Source of the DNA: Streptomyces sp. 840.1
GTDB taxonomy: Bacteria > Actinomycetota > Actinomycetes > Streptomycetales > Streptomycetaceae
Direction: 5' to 3'
DNA: 64,000 bases
Assembly (NCBI RefSeq): GCF_003751445.1
Contig: NZ_RJUU01000001.1
Location: 501,001 to 565,000 of the forward strand
The position numbers and the translations under genes are program-made. Shown here one piece after another: positions 18,510 to 27,766 of this stretch; positions within the stretch are counted from its first letter, which is position 1, and every line of letters starts with the position of its first letter. The notes beneath the pieces are model-generated. The model had not been told where the DNA came from. It saw only the letters and a list, made by a program, of their open reading frames with translations, and ran no database searches.

Positions 18510-19400
18510 TCAGTTCAGCGGCTCGCGGCGCCGGAGCCATTCGTCGGGCACACCGCCGACCCCGGCCGCGGCGCCGACGATCCCGCCCGTGATCGCGCAG
18601 GTGGTGTCCACGTCCCCGAACCCCTCGGCCGTCGCCCAGAGCGCCGCCTCCAGGTCGTCCCGGTGCCGGGCGGCGGTCCACAGGGCGAACGGCACCGTGT
18701 CGTCGGCACGGATGCGGCTCCCGTTGCCGAGCAGGTCGGCGGCGCGCCACGGCTCGGTGTCGAAGGGCAGACCGGCGGCCCGCGCCAGCCCCTCGCGCAC
18801 GGACCCCGCGGGGGTCCGCGCCACGACCTCGTCCAGCGTGAACTCGCCCCGCACCGCCAGTGCGGCGGCGACCGCGACCGCCACCGCGCCCGCGATCCCC
18901 TCGGGGTGGGCGTGCGTGACCTCCGCCTGCCGCGCGGCCTGTCCGGCGGCGTGGCCGACGTCCCGGTGGAACCGCGCCCCGAGCGGTGCGACCCGCATCG
19001 CCGCGCCGTTGCCGAGGCTGCCGCCCTCGAACAGCCCGGGGGCCAGCGTCCGCCAGTCGCCCGGTGACGTCAGCAGCTGGGGCAGCAGCATGTGCATGCC
19101 GTGGCCGTATCCCCGCGCCCGGTCGGCGTCGAAGGCCAGGGCGAAGGAGAGCGCGAGCCGGTCCTGCACGACCTCCCCGCACTCGTCGAGCACCTGGTGG
19201 AGCGCACGGGCCAGGGCTGTGTCGTCGGTCCAGTTCCACACGGGTTCCGGGGGCGTGCGGCGCGCCCTGACCTCGTTGTACGCCTGCCGGGGCGCCCGGA
19301 AGAGCGGGAACCACCGCTCCCCGAAGGCGTCCCCGAGCGCCAGCGCTTCGAGACTGCGACGGGCGGCGGCGGGGTCTGCTTCGACGGTCGTTGGGGCCAT
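18510..19400 (-). CDS. ADP-ribosylglycohydrolase family protein
   Basis: 296 residues. Family signatures are ALALGDAFGERWF near residue 20, WTDDTALA near residue 60 and the C-terminal VDTTCAITGGIVGAAAG; the paired aspartates of WTDDT and of the VDT segment are the dinuclear magnesium ligands known for DraG/ARH enzymes. These hydrolases remove ADP-ribose from proteins or small molecules. The substrate is not predictable. It diverges from a GNAT acetyltransferase gene with only 86 bases between the two starts, so their promoters overlap. Confidence 0.88.
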   Translation of the reverse strand: MAPTTVEADPAAARRSLEALALGDAFGERWFPLFRAPRQAYNEVRARRTPPEPVWNWTDDTALARALHQVLDECGEVVQDRLALSFALAFDADRARGYGHGMHMLLPQLLTSPGDWRTLAPGLFEGGSLGNGAAMRVAPLGARFHRDVGHAAGQAARQAEVTHAHPEGIAGAVAVAVAAALAVRGEFTLDEVVARTPAGSVREGLARAAGLPFDTEPWRAADLLGNGSRIRADDTVPFALWTAARHRDDLEAALWATAEGFGDVDTTCAITGGIVGAAAGVGGVPDEWLRRREPLN

Positions 19401-19486
19401 GGCGCCATCCTGGTCCCCCGGTCCGGTGCCGTACAGCCCTTTTCGACCGGAACGTCTTCGTCCGCAACGGTGGCATCCTTGGCGCC

Positions 19487-20062
19487 ATGAGCGATCGGCC
19501 CGGCATCTCCGTCTCCCTCCGCCCCGCCACGGCTCCCGCCGACGACGGCCTGTCGGCGTTGCTGGCCGACTACCACCTGTGCACGGAGCGGGAGAAGGGC
19601 CGGGGCGTCGCGGACGTGACCGGGCTGCCCGACCGGTACCGCGCGGAGGTCGAGGACCCGGGGGCCGCGTTCGCCGACGCCGTCGTCCTCGTGGCCCGCG
19701 CCGAACAGGACGTCGTGGGCTGCCTGGTGGTGACCGCCCCCTCGGCCGGCCGGTCGGAGGTCAAGCGGCTGTGGACGGACCCCGGCCACCGGGGCCGGGG
19801 CATCGCCTCCGCCCTGCTCCGCGCGGCGTTCGACGAGGCCGCGCGGGGCGGAGCGGACACGGTGCGGCTGTCGGTGTGGAAGTGGCGCACGGGAGCGATC
19901 GCCCTCTACGGGCGGCTCGGCTTCACCGTCACCACGTCATGGGACGAGCGCGCGGATCTGGTCTGCATGGAACGCGCGGTGCGGAGCGCCCGGGGCACGG
20001 CCCTGTACCCGCGGGACGGGGCGCCCGCCGCCCGGCCCGGAACCGGACCGGGCCCTTCGTAG
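19487..20062 (+). CDS. GNAT-family N-acetyltransferase
   Basis: 191 residues. The acetyl-CoA-binding motif A is visible as VKRLWTDPGHRGRGIASALL with the RGRG P-loop, followed by an AFDEAARGGADTVRLSVWKW strand and an ALYGRLGFT motif B typical of GNAT proteins. The start at ATG 19487 gives a normal N-terminus. The substrate is unknown. The C-terminal ~25 residues are Arg/Pro/Gly-rich and probably disordered. Confidence 0.85.
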   Translation: MSDRPGISVSLRPATAPADDGLSALLADYHLCTEREKGRGVADVTGLPDRYRAEVEDPGAAFADAVVLVARAEQDVVGCLVVTAPSAGRSEVKRLWTDPGHRGRGIASALLRAAFDEAARGGADTVRLSVWKWRTGAIALYGRLGFTVTTSWDERADLVCMERAVRSARGTALYPRDGAPAARPGTGPGPS

Positions 20063-20193
20063 ACCGTGGGAGCCAGGCCCGGGGAGCGGGGCCGCCGGGG
20101 GGACGAGAGGCCGCACGTCAGCACCGGGACCGCGTGCCATTCCGGGTGCCATGCCGGACACCTCGACGCGGCCCGCGAACCCGTCGACGGACG

Positions 20194-21279
20194 TCAGTGG
20201 CTGGTGCCGACGCAGGACGCTTCGATCTCGGCCGCCGGATAGGGCGTCCGCCTGCTCACGTTCAGCAGGCGGCGGTGGAAGCCGTCCAGGACGACGGCGG
20301 GCGCCGCGTGCCGGTCGATGACCGCGGCGGCCCCGGGCGGTACGCCCTCGGGCCGGTCGCCCGCGATCCAGCCGCGCAGGGAACCGGCGTCGCACACGTC
20401 GTCGAGCAGGTGGTGGCGGACCAGGTGCCCGGCGACGTAGTGGCGGTCGTACGCGAGGTGCCCGGCCAGGAAGCCGGTCTCCTCCGCCGTGAGTTCGAAC
20501 CGGGAACTGAGGGCCAGGCCGAAGTCCGCGAAGCGGACCGAGTGGCCGTCGGTCAGGATGTTGCGGAAGTGGGCGTCGAAGTGCACGAAACCCTGCGAGC
20601 TCATGAAGTCCGCCCCGCGCGCCAGGGTCTCGTCCAGCCACGCGTACGGCGGGCTCTCCCCGCCCTCCCGGGCCGCCGCACGGCGCTCGCCGATCCAGGA
20701 CGCGAGGGTCTGCGGCACGTGCTCCAGGAAGAGCACCAGGCAGGCCCGTGACGCGCCGATGGCCTCCAGCCGGCTCCGCACGGCCGGGGAGCCCTCCCAG
20801 TGGGCGACGGCCCCGTCGATGCCCCCGAACTCGTCCATGAAGTCCTGCGGGGCGGAGTCCGGCAGGACCCGCCAGTGGTACATCAGCGGGAAGTCCGGGT
20901 ACGCGTCGCGGAGGACCCACCCGGTGGTGATGCGGTGCGCCGCCAGCTCCCGCCAGGCACCGAATCCGGCCGAGCCGATCCCGTACTGGTAGAACAGCGG
21001 CAGCCCGAAGAGGTTGGCGGTCGACCGCACGTTCTCCGGGCGCAGCTCGAGGTCCGTCAGCGGCACCCGTTTGACGAAGACCCGCTGCCCGCCCACGTCC
21101 AGCTCCGCCGACCGGCCGCCCATACCCGATCCGCCCGGCGCGGCCGCGTGGACCAGGTCGTGGAGCCGTTGGTCGCTGAGCTGCGACAGGTGGGCGGACA
21201 CCGTGGCGTGGGCGGCCGACCGGGCGGCGCGCCGCCCGCCGCGCACGGGGCCGGCCGCGTGATCGGTCTCCTCGCTCAT
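20194..21279 (-). CDS. APH/protein-kinase-like phosphotransferase of unknown substrate
   Basis: 361 residues. A protein-kinase-fold catalytic loop is evident as FVHFDAHFRNILTDG (Brenner-type HxDxxxxN, here HFDAHFRN) followed by VRFADFGLAL, the metal-binding DFG equivalent. The upstream VFVKRVPLTD contains a plausible ATP-lysine. This points to a small-molecule or protein kinase of the APH/choline-kinase superfamily rather than a classic eukaryotic-type Ser/Thr kinase. No membrane segment. It is in the same orientation as the ferritin-like gene upstream, 37 bases away, and may be co-transcribed. Confidence 0.7.
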   Translation of the reverse strand: MSEETDHAAGPVRGGRRAARSAAHATVSAHLSQLSDQRLHDLVHAAAPGGSGMGGRSAELDVGGQRVFVKRVPLTDLELRPENVRSTANLFGLPLFYQYGIGSAGFGAWRELAAHRITTGWVLRDAYPDFPLMYHWRVLPDSAPQDFMDEFGGIDGAVAHWEGSPAVRSRLEAIGASRACLVLFLEHVPQTLASWIGERRAAAREGGESPPYAWLDETLARGADFMSSQGFVHFDAHFRNILTDGHSVRFADFGLALSSRFELTAEETGFLAGHLAYDRHYVAGHLVRHHLLDDVCDAGSLRGWIAGDRPEGVPPGAAAVIDRHAAPAVVLDGFHRRLLNVSRRTPYPAAEIEASCVGTSH

Positions 21280-21316
21280 ACGGCCGACTCCAGGGTTCGT
21301 TCGGGGCGTCAGGACG

Positions 21317-22438
21317 TCACGACTCCGTCGGACCCGCCGCCCCGCCGTCCGCGATGGCCTCCGCGACCTCCGCCACCCGCTCCTGCTCCTCGACCGCGAA
21401 ACGGTCCCGGTCCAGCTGTTCGGCTATCTCCTCGTCCTGGGCCATCAGCAGGTCCAGGCTGGAGTCGCCCAGTTCGAGGACGCCCATGTCGACGTACGCC
21501 TTCTGGAGCCGTTCGCCCCACAGGCCGATGTCCTTGACGCACGGGACGATCCGGCTGAACAGCAGCTTGCGGAACAGCTGGAGGAACTCGGAGTGCTCGG
21601 AGAGCTCCTTGGCCTCCCGCTTGCCGATGCCGAAGTTCTCCAGCACCTCCACCCCGCTGAGCCGGTCGCGCATCAGGTAGCAGCCCTCGATGACGAACTC
21701 CTCGCGCTCGCGCAGTTCGGCGTCGCTCAGCTGCTTGTAGTAGTCGCGCAGCGCCATCCGGCCGAAGGCCACGTGGCGCGCCTCGTCCTGCATGATGTAG
21801 GCGAGGATCTGCTTGGGCAGCGGCTTGGTCGTCGTGTCGCGGATCATGCCGAAGGCGGCCAGCGCGAGGCCCTCGATGAGGACCTGCATGCCGAGGTAGG
21901 GCATGTCCCAGCGGGAGTCCCGCAGGGTGTCACCGAGGAGGCCCTGCAGGTTGTCGTTGACCGGGTAGAGCATGCCGATCTTCTCGTGCAGGAACCGGCC
22001 GTAGATCTCCGCGTGCCGGGCCTCGTCCATGGTCTGGGTCGCGGAGTAGAACTTGGCGTCCAGGTCAGGGACGGACTCCACGATCCGGGCCGCACAGACC
22101 ATCGCGCCCTGCTCGCCGTGCAGGAACTGGCTGAACTGCCAGGAGGTGTAGTGCTTGCGCAGCTCGCCGCGGTCCTTCTCGGTCATCTTCGACCAGTGCG
22201 GCGTGCCGTACAGGGTGAGGGCCTCGTCGGGGGTGCCGAGCGGGTCGGCGGGATCGACCTCCAGGCTCCAGTCGATGCGTTTGTTGCCGTCCCACTGTTT
22301 GTCCTTGCCCTTCTGGTAGAGGGCGAGGAGGCGTTCGCGGCCGTCGTCGTAGTCCCAGCTGAAGCGGGCTGCCCCGGACGCGGGAACGGTCCACAGCGGC
22401 TGGTCCGGGGCGGTGGTGTAAAGGTCGTGGGTCGACAT
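21317..22438 (-). CDS. Ferritin-like diiron protein (R2-like/long-chain oxidase type)
   Basis: 373 residues from ATG 22438, which has an AAGGAG ribosome site 7 bases upstream. Two diiron-binding motifs are seen: TMDEARHAEIYGRF and QDEARHVAFGRM, with EQGAMVCAARIVE supplying an earlier carboxylate helix. This four-helix-bundle arrangement is that of ribonucleotide-reductase-R2-like oxidases. The enzymatic reaction is unknown. It diverges from the AurF-like gene at 22617 across a region carrying an inverted repeat, and a TetR gene follows the latter, so these three probably form one regulon. Confidence 0.85.
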   Translation of the reverse strand: MSTHDLYTTAPDQPLWTVPASGAARFSWDYDDGRERLLALYQKGKDKQWDGNKRIDWSLEVDPADPLGTPDEALTLYGTPHWSKMTEKDRGELRKHYTSWQFSQFLHGEQGAMVCAARIVESVPDLDAKFYSATQTMDEARHAEIYGRFLHEKIGMLYPVNDNLQGLLGDTLRDSRWDMPYLGMQVLIEGLALAAFGMIRDTTTKPLPKQILAYIMQDEARHVAFGRMALRDYYKQLSDAELREREEFVIEGCYLMRDRLSGVEVLENFGIGKREAKELSEHSEFLQLFRKLLFSRIVPCVKDIGLWGERLQKAYVDMGVLELGDSSLDLLMAQDEEIAEQLDRDRFAVEEQERVAEVAEAIADGGAAGPTES

Positions 22439-22616
22439 GGACGGCTCCTTCGCCTCGCATGCTTCGACAATTTACTTGCCGGATGGCTCAGTTGGCAGGT
22501 TCACATGCTGGTAGACGCCGGGTCAACAAGTCGTGCGCGAGGGATTGACGAGCTTGCTGACAGAAGGTCTCATAAGGAGTGACCGCCGGTAACCCATGTG
22601 TGAGGTGCCTCCAGCC
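22439..22616. promoter_or_regulatory. Divergent promoter region of the two diiron genes with candidate TetR operator
   Basis: ACTTGCC (22474-22480) and GGCAGGT (22494-22500) form a near-perfect inverted repeat with a 13-base spacer; a TAAATT hexamer for the leftward gene overlaps the left arm. A TTGACG hexamer (22545-22550) could serve the rightward gene. The position fits an operator for the nearby TetR protein, but this is inference. Confidence 0.4.
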
Positions 22617-23552
22617 ATGACGACAGTGACCGAACGCGATGTGCAGTTGCTCCGCGACGCACTCGGCCCGCTCCGGGACCGCGAGCAGATCGCGGAACGG
22701 CTGCTGGAGGCCTCGGCCAAGCACTCCTTCGACCCCGACACGGAGATCGACTGGGAATCGGCGGTCGAGGACGGCAAGTGGTTCTGGCCGCCCGAGCTGA
22801 TCTCGCTCTACGACACCCCGATGTGGCGGAAGATGTCGCTGGAGCAGCAACAGGACCTGGCCCGGCACGAGGCGGCCTCGCTCGCCTCGCTCGGCATCTG
22901 GTTCGAGATCATCCTGATGCAGCTGCTGGTCCGGCACATCTACGACAAGCCGGTGGTCAGCAACCACGTCCGCTACGCGCTCACCGAGATAGCCGACGAG
23001 TGCCGGCACTCGATGATGTTCGGCCGGATGATCACCTGGGGCGGGGCGCCCTGCTACCCGGTCCCGCGCAGGTACCACAACCTCGCCCGGGTGCTGAAGA
23101 CCATCTCCACGACGCCCGGTTCGTTCGCGGCCACCCTGCTCGGCGAGGAGATCCTCGACTGGATGCAGCGGCTGACCTTCCCCGACGAGCGCGTCCAGAC
23201 CCTGGTGCGCGGTGTGACCCGCATCCATGTGATCGAGGAGGCCAGGCACGTCCGGTACGCCCGTGAGGAACTGCGCCGCCAGATGGTGACCGCGCCGCGC
23301 TGGGAGCGCGAACTCACCCGGGTCAGCTGCGGCGAGGCGGCCCGCGTCTTCTCCGTCTGCTTCGTCAACCCCCAGGTGTACGAGAACGTGGGCCTGGACC
23401 GCCACGAGGCCGTGGCGCAGGTGCGGGCGAGCGGACACCGCGCGGAGGTCATGCAGTCGGGCGCCAAGCGGCTCACCGACTTCTTCGACGACATCGGGGT
23501 CCTCAACGGCGTGGGCCGCAGGCTGTGGAAGAACTCGGGCCTGCTCGCCTGA
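22617..23552 (+). CDS. AurF-like diiron oxygenase
   Basis: 311 residues. Diiron ligands lie in IADECRHSMMFGRMI and IEEARHVRYAREEL, the pattern of the p-aminobenzoate N-oxygenase AurF family, with an additional ARHEAAS helix upstream. AurF oxidises an arylamine to a nitro group; members in general metabolism of actinomycetes have no assigned substrate. I chose ATG 22617 because GAGGTG lies 9 bases ahead; the ATG at 22596 is less well placed. No biosynthetic genes surround it, which argues for a housekeeping oxidation or lipid-modifying role rather than antibiotic synthesis. Confidence 0.85.
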   Translation: MTTVTERDVQLLRDALGPLRDREQIAERLLEASAKHSFDPDTEIDWESAVEDGKWFWPPELISLYDTPMWRKMSLEQQQDLARHEAASLASLGIWFEIILMQLLVRHIYDKPVVSNHVRYALTEIADECRHSMMFGRMITWGGAPCYPVPRRYHNLARVLKTISTTPGSFAATLLGEEILDWMQRLTFPDERVQTLVRGVTRIHVIEEARHVRYAREELRRQMVTAPRWERELTRVSCGEAARVFSVCFVNPQVYENVGLDRHEAVAQVRASGHRAEVMQSGAKRLTDFFDDIGVLNGVGRRLWKNSGLLA

Positions 23553-23676
23553 CGGCGGTGACAGTGGCCGGGGCCGGGGCTGGGGCTGGGGCCGGGGCTG
23601 TGAGGGCTACGTCGGCGGTGACGATGACAGCGACGTTCACGGTGACGTTGACCGGACAGCCCTTAGGGTTGCGGGT

Positions 23677-24429
23677 ATGACCCCTGCCGCAGCCGCGCCG
23701 CCGCAGCGCGCTTACCGAAGGCTCAGCGTCGAGGAGCGGCGCGCCCAGCTCCTCGGTGCGGCTCTCACCCTCTTCGCGCACCGGGCCCCCGACGAGGTCT
23801 CGCTCGACGAGGTGGCCACGGTGGCCGGCGTCTCCCGGCCGCTGGTCTACCGCTACTTCCCGGGCGGGCGCCAGCAGTTGTACGAGGCGGCCCTCAGGTC
23901 CGCCGCCGAGGAACTGATCCTGTGCTTCGCCGAACCGCCCGTGGGCCCGCCCACGGAGCGCGTCACGCGCGTCCTGGACCGCTACCTCGCCTTCGTCGAC
24001 CAGCACGACGCCGGGTTCAGCGCGCTGCTGCGCGGCGGCAGTGTCGCCGAGACCTCCCGTACCGGCACGATCGTCGACGAGGTACGGCGGGCGGCCGCCG
24101 ACCAGATCCTCCTGCACCTGGGCCGGGGCGCGGGCAGCGATCCCGGACCCCGGCTGCGGATGATGGTGCGCACCTGGATCGCCGCCGTCGAGGCGGCCTC
24201 GCTGATCTGGCTGGACGAGAAGAAGCAGCCGGACGCCTCCGAGCTGCGCGACTGGCTCGTCGACCAGTTCATCGGACTCCTCGCGGTCACCGCGGCCACC
24301 GACCCGGCCACCGCGGCCGCCGTGGCCGAGCTGCTGCCGCTGGAGACGGCGGCGGGACCGGCCGGCCGGCTGGCGGAGCGGCTGATCCCGGTGGTCGGCG
24401 AGGCCGCGCATCTGCTGCCCCCGGCCTGA
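23677..24429 (+). CDS. TetR-family transcriptional regulator
   Basis: 250 residues. The N-terminal helix-turn-helix is clear: [13 protein letters not shown] then [20 protein letters not shown] followed by [13 protein letters not shown]. The remainder is the helical ligand-binding and dimerisation domain. It lies 124 bases downstream of the AurF-like gene in the same direction, and the divergent diiron promoter region contains a suitable inverted repeat, so it is the likely repressor of both diiron genes. The inducer is unknown. Confidence 0.9.
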   Translation: MTPAAAAPPQRAYRRLSVEERRAQLLGAALTLFAHRAPDEVSLDEVATVAGVSRPLVYRYFPGGRQQLYEAALRSAAEELILCFAEPPVGPPTERVTRVLDRYLAFVDQHDAGFSALLRGGSVAETSRTGTIVDEVRRAAADQILLHLGRGAGSDPGPRLRMMVRTWIAAVEAASLIWLDEKKQPDASELRDWLVDQFIGLLAVTAATDPATAAAVAELLPLETAAGPAGRLAERLIPVVGEAAHLLPPA

Positions 24430-24446
24430 TCGGTCAGACTGGGGCG

Positions 24447-24713
24447 GTGAGAAGCGAGAACGTCCCCTTCACCGGCGGCCCGCTGGACGGGCGGGCCCTG
24501 CCCGTACTCGTCGGCGCCACCGGCCACCCGCCCAAGTGGTACGAGGTCCCGGTCCCGGACGCCGACGGCGGACCCGCCACCGTGCACTCCTACCGGCGGG
24601 TCCCGGCCGGGTACACCAAACGGCTGGGCATCCAGCGCGGCTGGGTCTACGAGTACGCCCCCGGCGGCCGTGAGCGCAGCGGACCCAAGTGGCCCTGGTC
24701 GAAGCCCGGCTGA
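24447..24713 (+). CDS. Small conserved hypothetical protein
   Basis: 88 residues from GTG 24447. The sequence contains [26 protein letters not shown] and a C-terminal [19 protein letters not shown]. No domain with known function is recognised, but the pattern is a familiar small protein of Streptomyces and its GC-rich codon use is that of a real gene. It begins 17 bases after the TetR stop and may be co-transcribed with it. Confidence 0.55.
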   Translation: MRSENVPFTGGPLDGRALPVLVGATGHPPKWYEVPVPDADGGPATVHSYRRVPAGYTKRLGIQRGWVYEYAPGGRERSGPKWPWSKPG

Positions 24714-24835
24714 GGGGTACCGGGTGAGCAGGCGTGGGACGGTTCGGGCGGCCCGTGCACCGGTCGGACCGAGCAGGTGCCGGGCGGTCTAAGATCGACG
24801 GTCAGGTCCGAGGACGGTCACATAGGGGGTGCGCC

Positions 24836-27604
24836 ATGGAGGCGCTGCGTCAGGACGATCCACACCGCTTCGGCCCGTACACGGCGCTGGTGCGGCTGCG
24901 TGAGACGGCCGCGGCGGTGCAGTACCTCGCGCGCGGGGCGACCCCGCAGGACCTCGCCGTGATCACGGCCGCGCGGCCCGAACTGGCCGCGCTGCCCGCC
25001 TTCCGGCGGCACTTCCAGGCGGAGGCCAGGACCGCGGACCGGCTGGCCGGCGGCTGGGTGGCCGCGCAGCTCGGCACCGGCGCGGACGGGGACCAGGACG
25101 ACGAGCTGCTGTGGACGGCCGCGGAGTACGTGCCGGCGCTGACGCTCGCCGAGGCGATCGAGACCGCCGGGCCGCTCCCGGAGCGGGCCGTGCGGATACT
25201 GGGCGCGGGCGTCGCCGAGACCCTCTCCCGGGTGCACGCCACGGGAGCCGTGCTGCAGGGGCTCGCGCCCAGGACGGTGCTGCTGGCGGAGGACGGGCCC
25301 CGGCTCACCGCCTTCGGCCCGCTGGGCGCGGCGGCCGACGCCGAGGCGCGGCCGGGCGGACAGCTCTCCGTCCGGCTCGGGTACCTGACCCCGGAGCAGA
25401 TCGAGGGCGAGGAGGCCGGTCCGGCCTCCGACCTCTTCGTGCTGGGCCTGCTGCTCGCGTACGCGGCGACCGGCAGTACCCCGCTGGCGGACGGCCCCGC
25501 GACGGAGGCCGCCGAGCGGATCGCCCACACCGACCCCGAACTGGCCTCCGTGCCGGACGCGTTGCGCGAGCTGATCGGGCGCTGCCTGGCGAAGGACCCG
25601 GCGGACCGGCCGACGGCGGGTGCGGTGGCCGCGGAACTGGCCCTGGAGGGCGCCGCCGGCCTCGCGAAGGGCGGGGACTGGCTGCCGGGCACGCTGTCGG
25701 CGGCTGTGGCGGAACAGGGCGCGCGGGCGCGGGCGCTGGAGCCGGCGCCCCCCGTCATCGAGGACGCCGTGCCGGTGCCGGACGCGGCGGGGACGGCCGG
25801 CCAGGAAGCCCAGGCGGCCCCGGAGGTCCCTGGTGCCCCTGATGCCCCGGAGGTCCCTGATGCTCCGGATGCCCCCGATGCCCCCGATGCCAACGACGTC
25901 CCCGCAGCCACCGATGTGCCCGACGTCCAGGACGCCGTGCCGCCGGCGACGACCGCCGGCCACGGGGCCGAGGAGTCCGCCCCCCGCCGGGACACCCGGA
26001 CCGCGCAGTTCGGCATCATCGACCCCCGTTCCCTGCGGCCCGATCTGGCGACGGCCCAGCTCGCGCTCAACCGCGAGCTGCCCGGCCCCGCCGGACCGCA
26101 GGCCGGTCAGGCGCCCCAGCCGCAGCCCCCTCACTCGCCCCAGGCACCCCAGAACCCCCAGCCCCAGCCGTACTCGGGCCCGTCGGCGCCCTTCCCCAAC
26201 GCGGCTCTCCCGGTGCCCTACACACCCCAGCCCGCGCCCCTCCCCGCTCCCTCGCCGCTCCAGGCCGCTCCCGAGCGCCCGTCGCCCGGCCGCCGGAGCC
26301 TGCTGATCGGGGCGGCGGCCGGGGTCGTCGGGCTCCTCGTCGGCGGTGGCGCGGTGGCCGCGCTCGGTTCCGGCGACGACCCGAAGACCACGGACGACGC
26401 CAAGCCCGCCCCGAGCAGCAGTGGGGCCGCCGTCGCCGGACTGCCGCCGCAGCCGCGCTGGATCCACGCCCACCCGGCGTCCGAACCGGTCCCGCTGACC
26501 GCCGCGCTCTGGAACGACCGGCTGCTGGTGCTCACCGACGCGGCCCACGCCACCGCCATCGACCTGGGCACCGGCCGCCGGGTCTGGCAGAACGCGGACG
26601 CCGCCAAGGGACAGGCCGCCCTGCCCGCCGGAAAGGAACTCTGCTTCATCGCCGGCCCGGACGAGTTCCTGTGGCTGTCGGCGAAGGACGGCAAGGTCGC
26701 CCACCGCCTGGCGTACGCCGACGGCTTCGACGGCGCTCCGGGCCTGAAGGTGCGCACGCTCGTCGGCGCGTCGGGACCGACCGTCTGGCTCACCGGCTCC
26801 ACCCGGTCCACCGTTAAGGCCCCCAAGCCCAAGAAGGGCAAGAAGCGCGGCAAGGACAAGGTGGTCGTCAAGTCCTACCTGTTCGGGTACGACATCGAGC
26901 AGCGCAAGGAGCTGTGGCGCACGGCGGTACCCACCGGTCGCGGCCCGGCGGCGCCGGTGTACCGGCTGATCGCGGCGGGGCCGGACAACATCGTCGTACG
27001 CCAGGACCACCTGTCGCTCACCCCGGCGGACGTGAAGGCCGCCAAGGGCAAGGGGATCTTCCGCAGCTTCGACCGGAAGACCGGGAAGTCCAGGTGGACC
27101 GAGGCGTTCGGCGGTGTCACCCCCGACGCGGCGGCCGTGGGCGACGAGGACGGCGTGCTGTACGCGGCGGTCGGGGACGATCTCCGCGCCTTCGGCTTGT
27201 CCGACCGCAAGCCCAGGTGGACCCTCAACGGCGCCGGCGGCACCCGGTTCGGGACCCCGGTCGAGGCCGGCAAGCTGCTGCACACCACCAACAGCAAGCT
27301 GGAGGTGGGGGCGGTCGACCGGGAGACGGGCCGGCTGCGCTGGCAGCGGTCGACGGAGGGTACTGGCCCCGGCCGGGCGCCCACCGTCACCGTCAGCGGC
27401 GGCGGGGCGACACTGTTCGCCGCGACCTCCGGACAGGTCACCGCGTTCGCGGCGGCCGACGGGCGGCGGCTGTGGAAGTTCCAGGACATCGGGGACCAGG
27501 ACCCGAAGGGCGCCACGGTCAACGCCGCGTACCAGGTACTGCCCTACGGGAAGACCGCGGTCGTCCGGCGCGGCCGGGCGGTCTACGCGTTCCCGGTCGA
27601 CTGA
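24836..27604 (+). CDS. Membrane protein with degenerate Ser/Thr kinase domain and extracellular PQQ-like beta-propeller
   Basis: 922 residues, ATG 24836 after AGGGGG. Residues ~10-270 have the fold and helices of a PknB-type kinase (YLTPEQIEGEEAGPASDLFVL equals the APE and F-helix region) but key residues are lost: the ATP-lysine position reads AVITAARPE, the catalytic HRD loop reads LQGLAPRTVLL, and DFG reads AFG. It is therefore probably a pseudokinase. A Pro/Ala-rich linker with DAPDAPEV-type repeats (280-485) leads to one membrane helix (about 487-510, GAAAGVVGLLVGGGAVAAL). The extracellular part (540-920) has repeated WxxxxG-DxxTGKxxW-type blades of a PQQ-like propeller. It may sense a ligand outside and act by protein contacts inside. 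Confidence 0.8.
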   Translation: MEALRQDDPHRFGPYTALVRLRETAAAVQYLARGATPQDLAVITAARPELAALPAFRRHFQAEARTADRLAGGWVAAQLGTGADGDQDDELLWTAAEYVPALTLAEAIETAGPLPERAVRILGAGVAETLSRVHATGAVLQGLAPRTVLLAEDGPRLTAFGPLGAAADAEARPGGQLSVRLGYLTPEQIEGEEAGPASDLFVLGLLLAYAATGSTPLADGPATEAAERIAHTDPELASVPDALRELIGRCLAKDPADRPTAGAVAAELALEGAAGLAKGGDWLPGTLSAAVAEQGARARALEPAPPVIEDAVPVPDAAGTAGQEAQAAPEVPGAPDAPEVPDAPDAPDAPDANDVPAATDVPDVQDAVPPATTAGHGAEESAPRRDTRTAQFGIIDPRSLRPDLATAQLALNRELPGPAGPQAGQAPQPQPPHSPQAPQNPQPQPYSGPSAPFPNAALPVPYTPQPAPLPAPSPLQAAPERPSPGRRSLLIGAAAGVVGLLVGGGAVAALGSGDDPKTTDDAKPAPSSSGAAVAGLPPQPRWIHAHPASEPVPLTAALWNDRLLVLTDAAHATAIDLGTGRRVWQNADAAKGQAALPAGKELCFIAGPDEFLWLSAKDGKVAHRLAYADGFDGAPGLKVRTLVGASGPTVWLTGSTRSTVKAPKPKKGKKRGKDKVVVKSYLFGYDIEQRKELWRTAVPTGRGPAAPVYRLIAAGPDNIVVRQDHLSLTPADVKAAKGKGIFRSFDRKTGKSRWTEAFGGVTPDAAAVGDEDGVLYAAVGDDLRAFGLSDRKPRWTLNGAGGTRFGTPVEAGKLLHTTNSKLEVGAVDRETGRLRWQRSTEGTGPGRAPTVTVSGGGATLFAATSGQVTAFAAADGRRLWKFQDIGDQDPKGATVNAAYQVLPYGKTAVVRRGRAVYAFPVD

Positions 27605-27612
27605 CCGCAGAG

Positions 27613-27644
27613 CCGGAAGGCGGCACGCGACCGCCGCCTTCCGG
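27613..27644 (+). terminator. Hairpin terminator after the pseudokinase gene
   Basis: Perfect 11-base inverted repeat CCGGAAGGCGG / CCGCCTTCCGG with a 10-base loop, starting 8 bases after the stop codon. Confidence 0.75.
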
Positions 27645-27680
27645 GGGACCGGGCCGCCGCCACGCGCCCCGGTCCTTGAA

Positions 27681-27698
27681 TCACCTGACGGCAGGTGA
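27681..27698. promoter_or_regulatory. Inverted repeat in the NlpC/P60 leader region
   Basis: TCACCTG-ACGG-CAGGTGA is a perfect 7-base-arm inverted repeat, 68 bases before the NlpC/P60 start. A TTGAAT hexamer abuts it and a TATAGA hexamer follows. A second pairing (GAGCG ... CGCTC) lies just downstream. It may be an operator or part of a structured leader; I could not match a known riboswitch. Confidence 0.35.
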
Positions 27699-27766
27699 GC
27701 GTATAGAGGCATTGCGCTCACTTATGGGGTAGTCCGACGATTCACCCCGCTATCGGAGGTGATGTC

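Noticed and set aside
17476..20751. Plus-strand open frame of about 1090 codons
   Set aside because: It crosses four well-supported genes on both strands and shows no domain.
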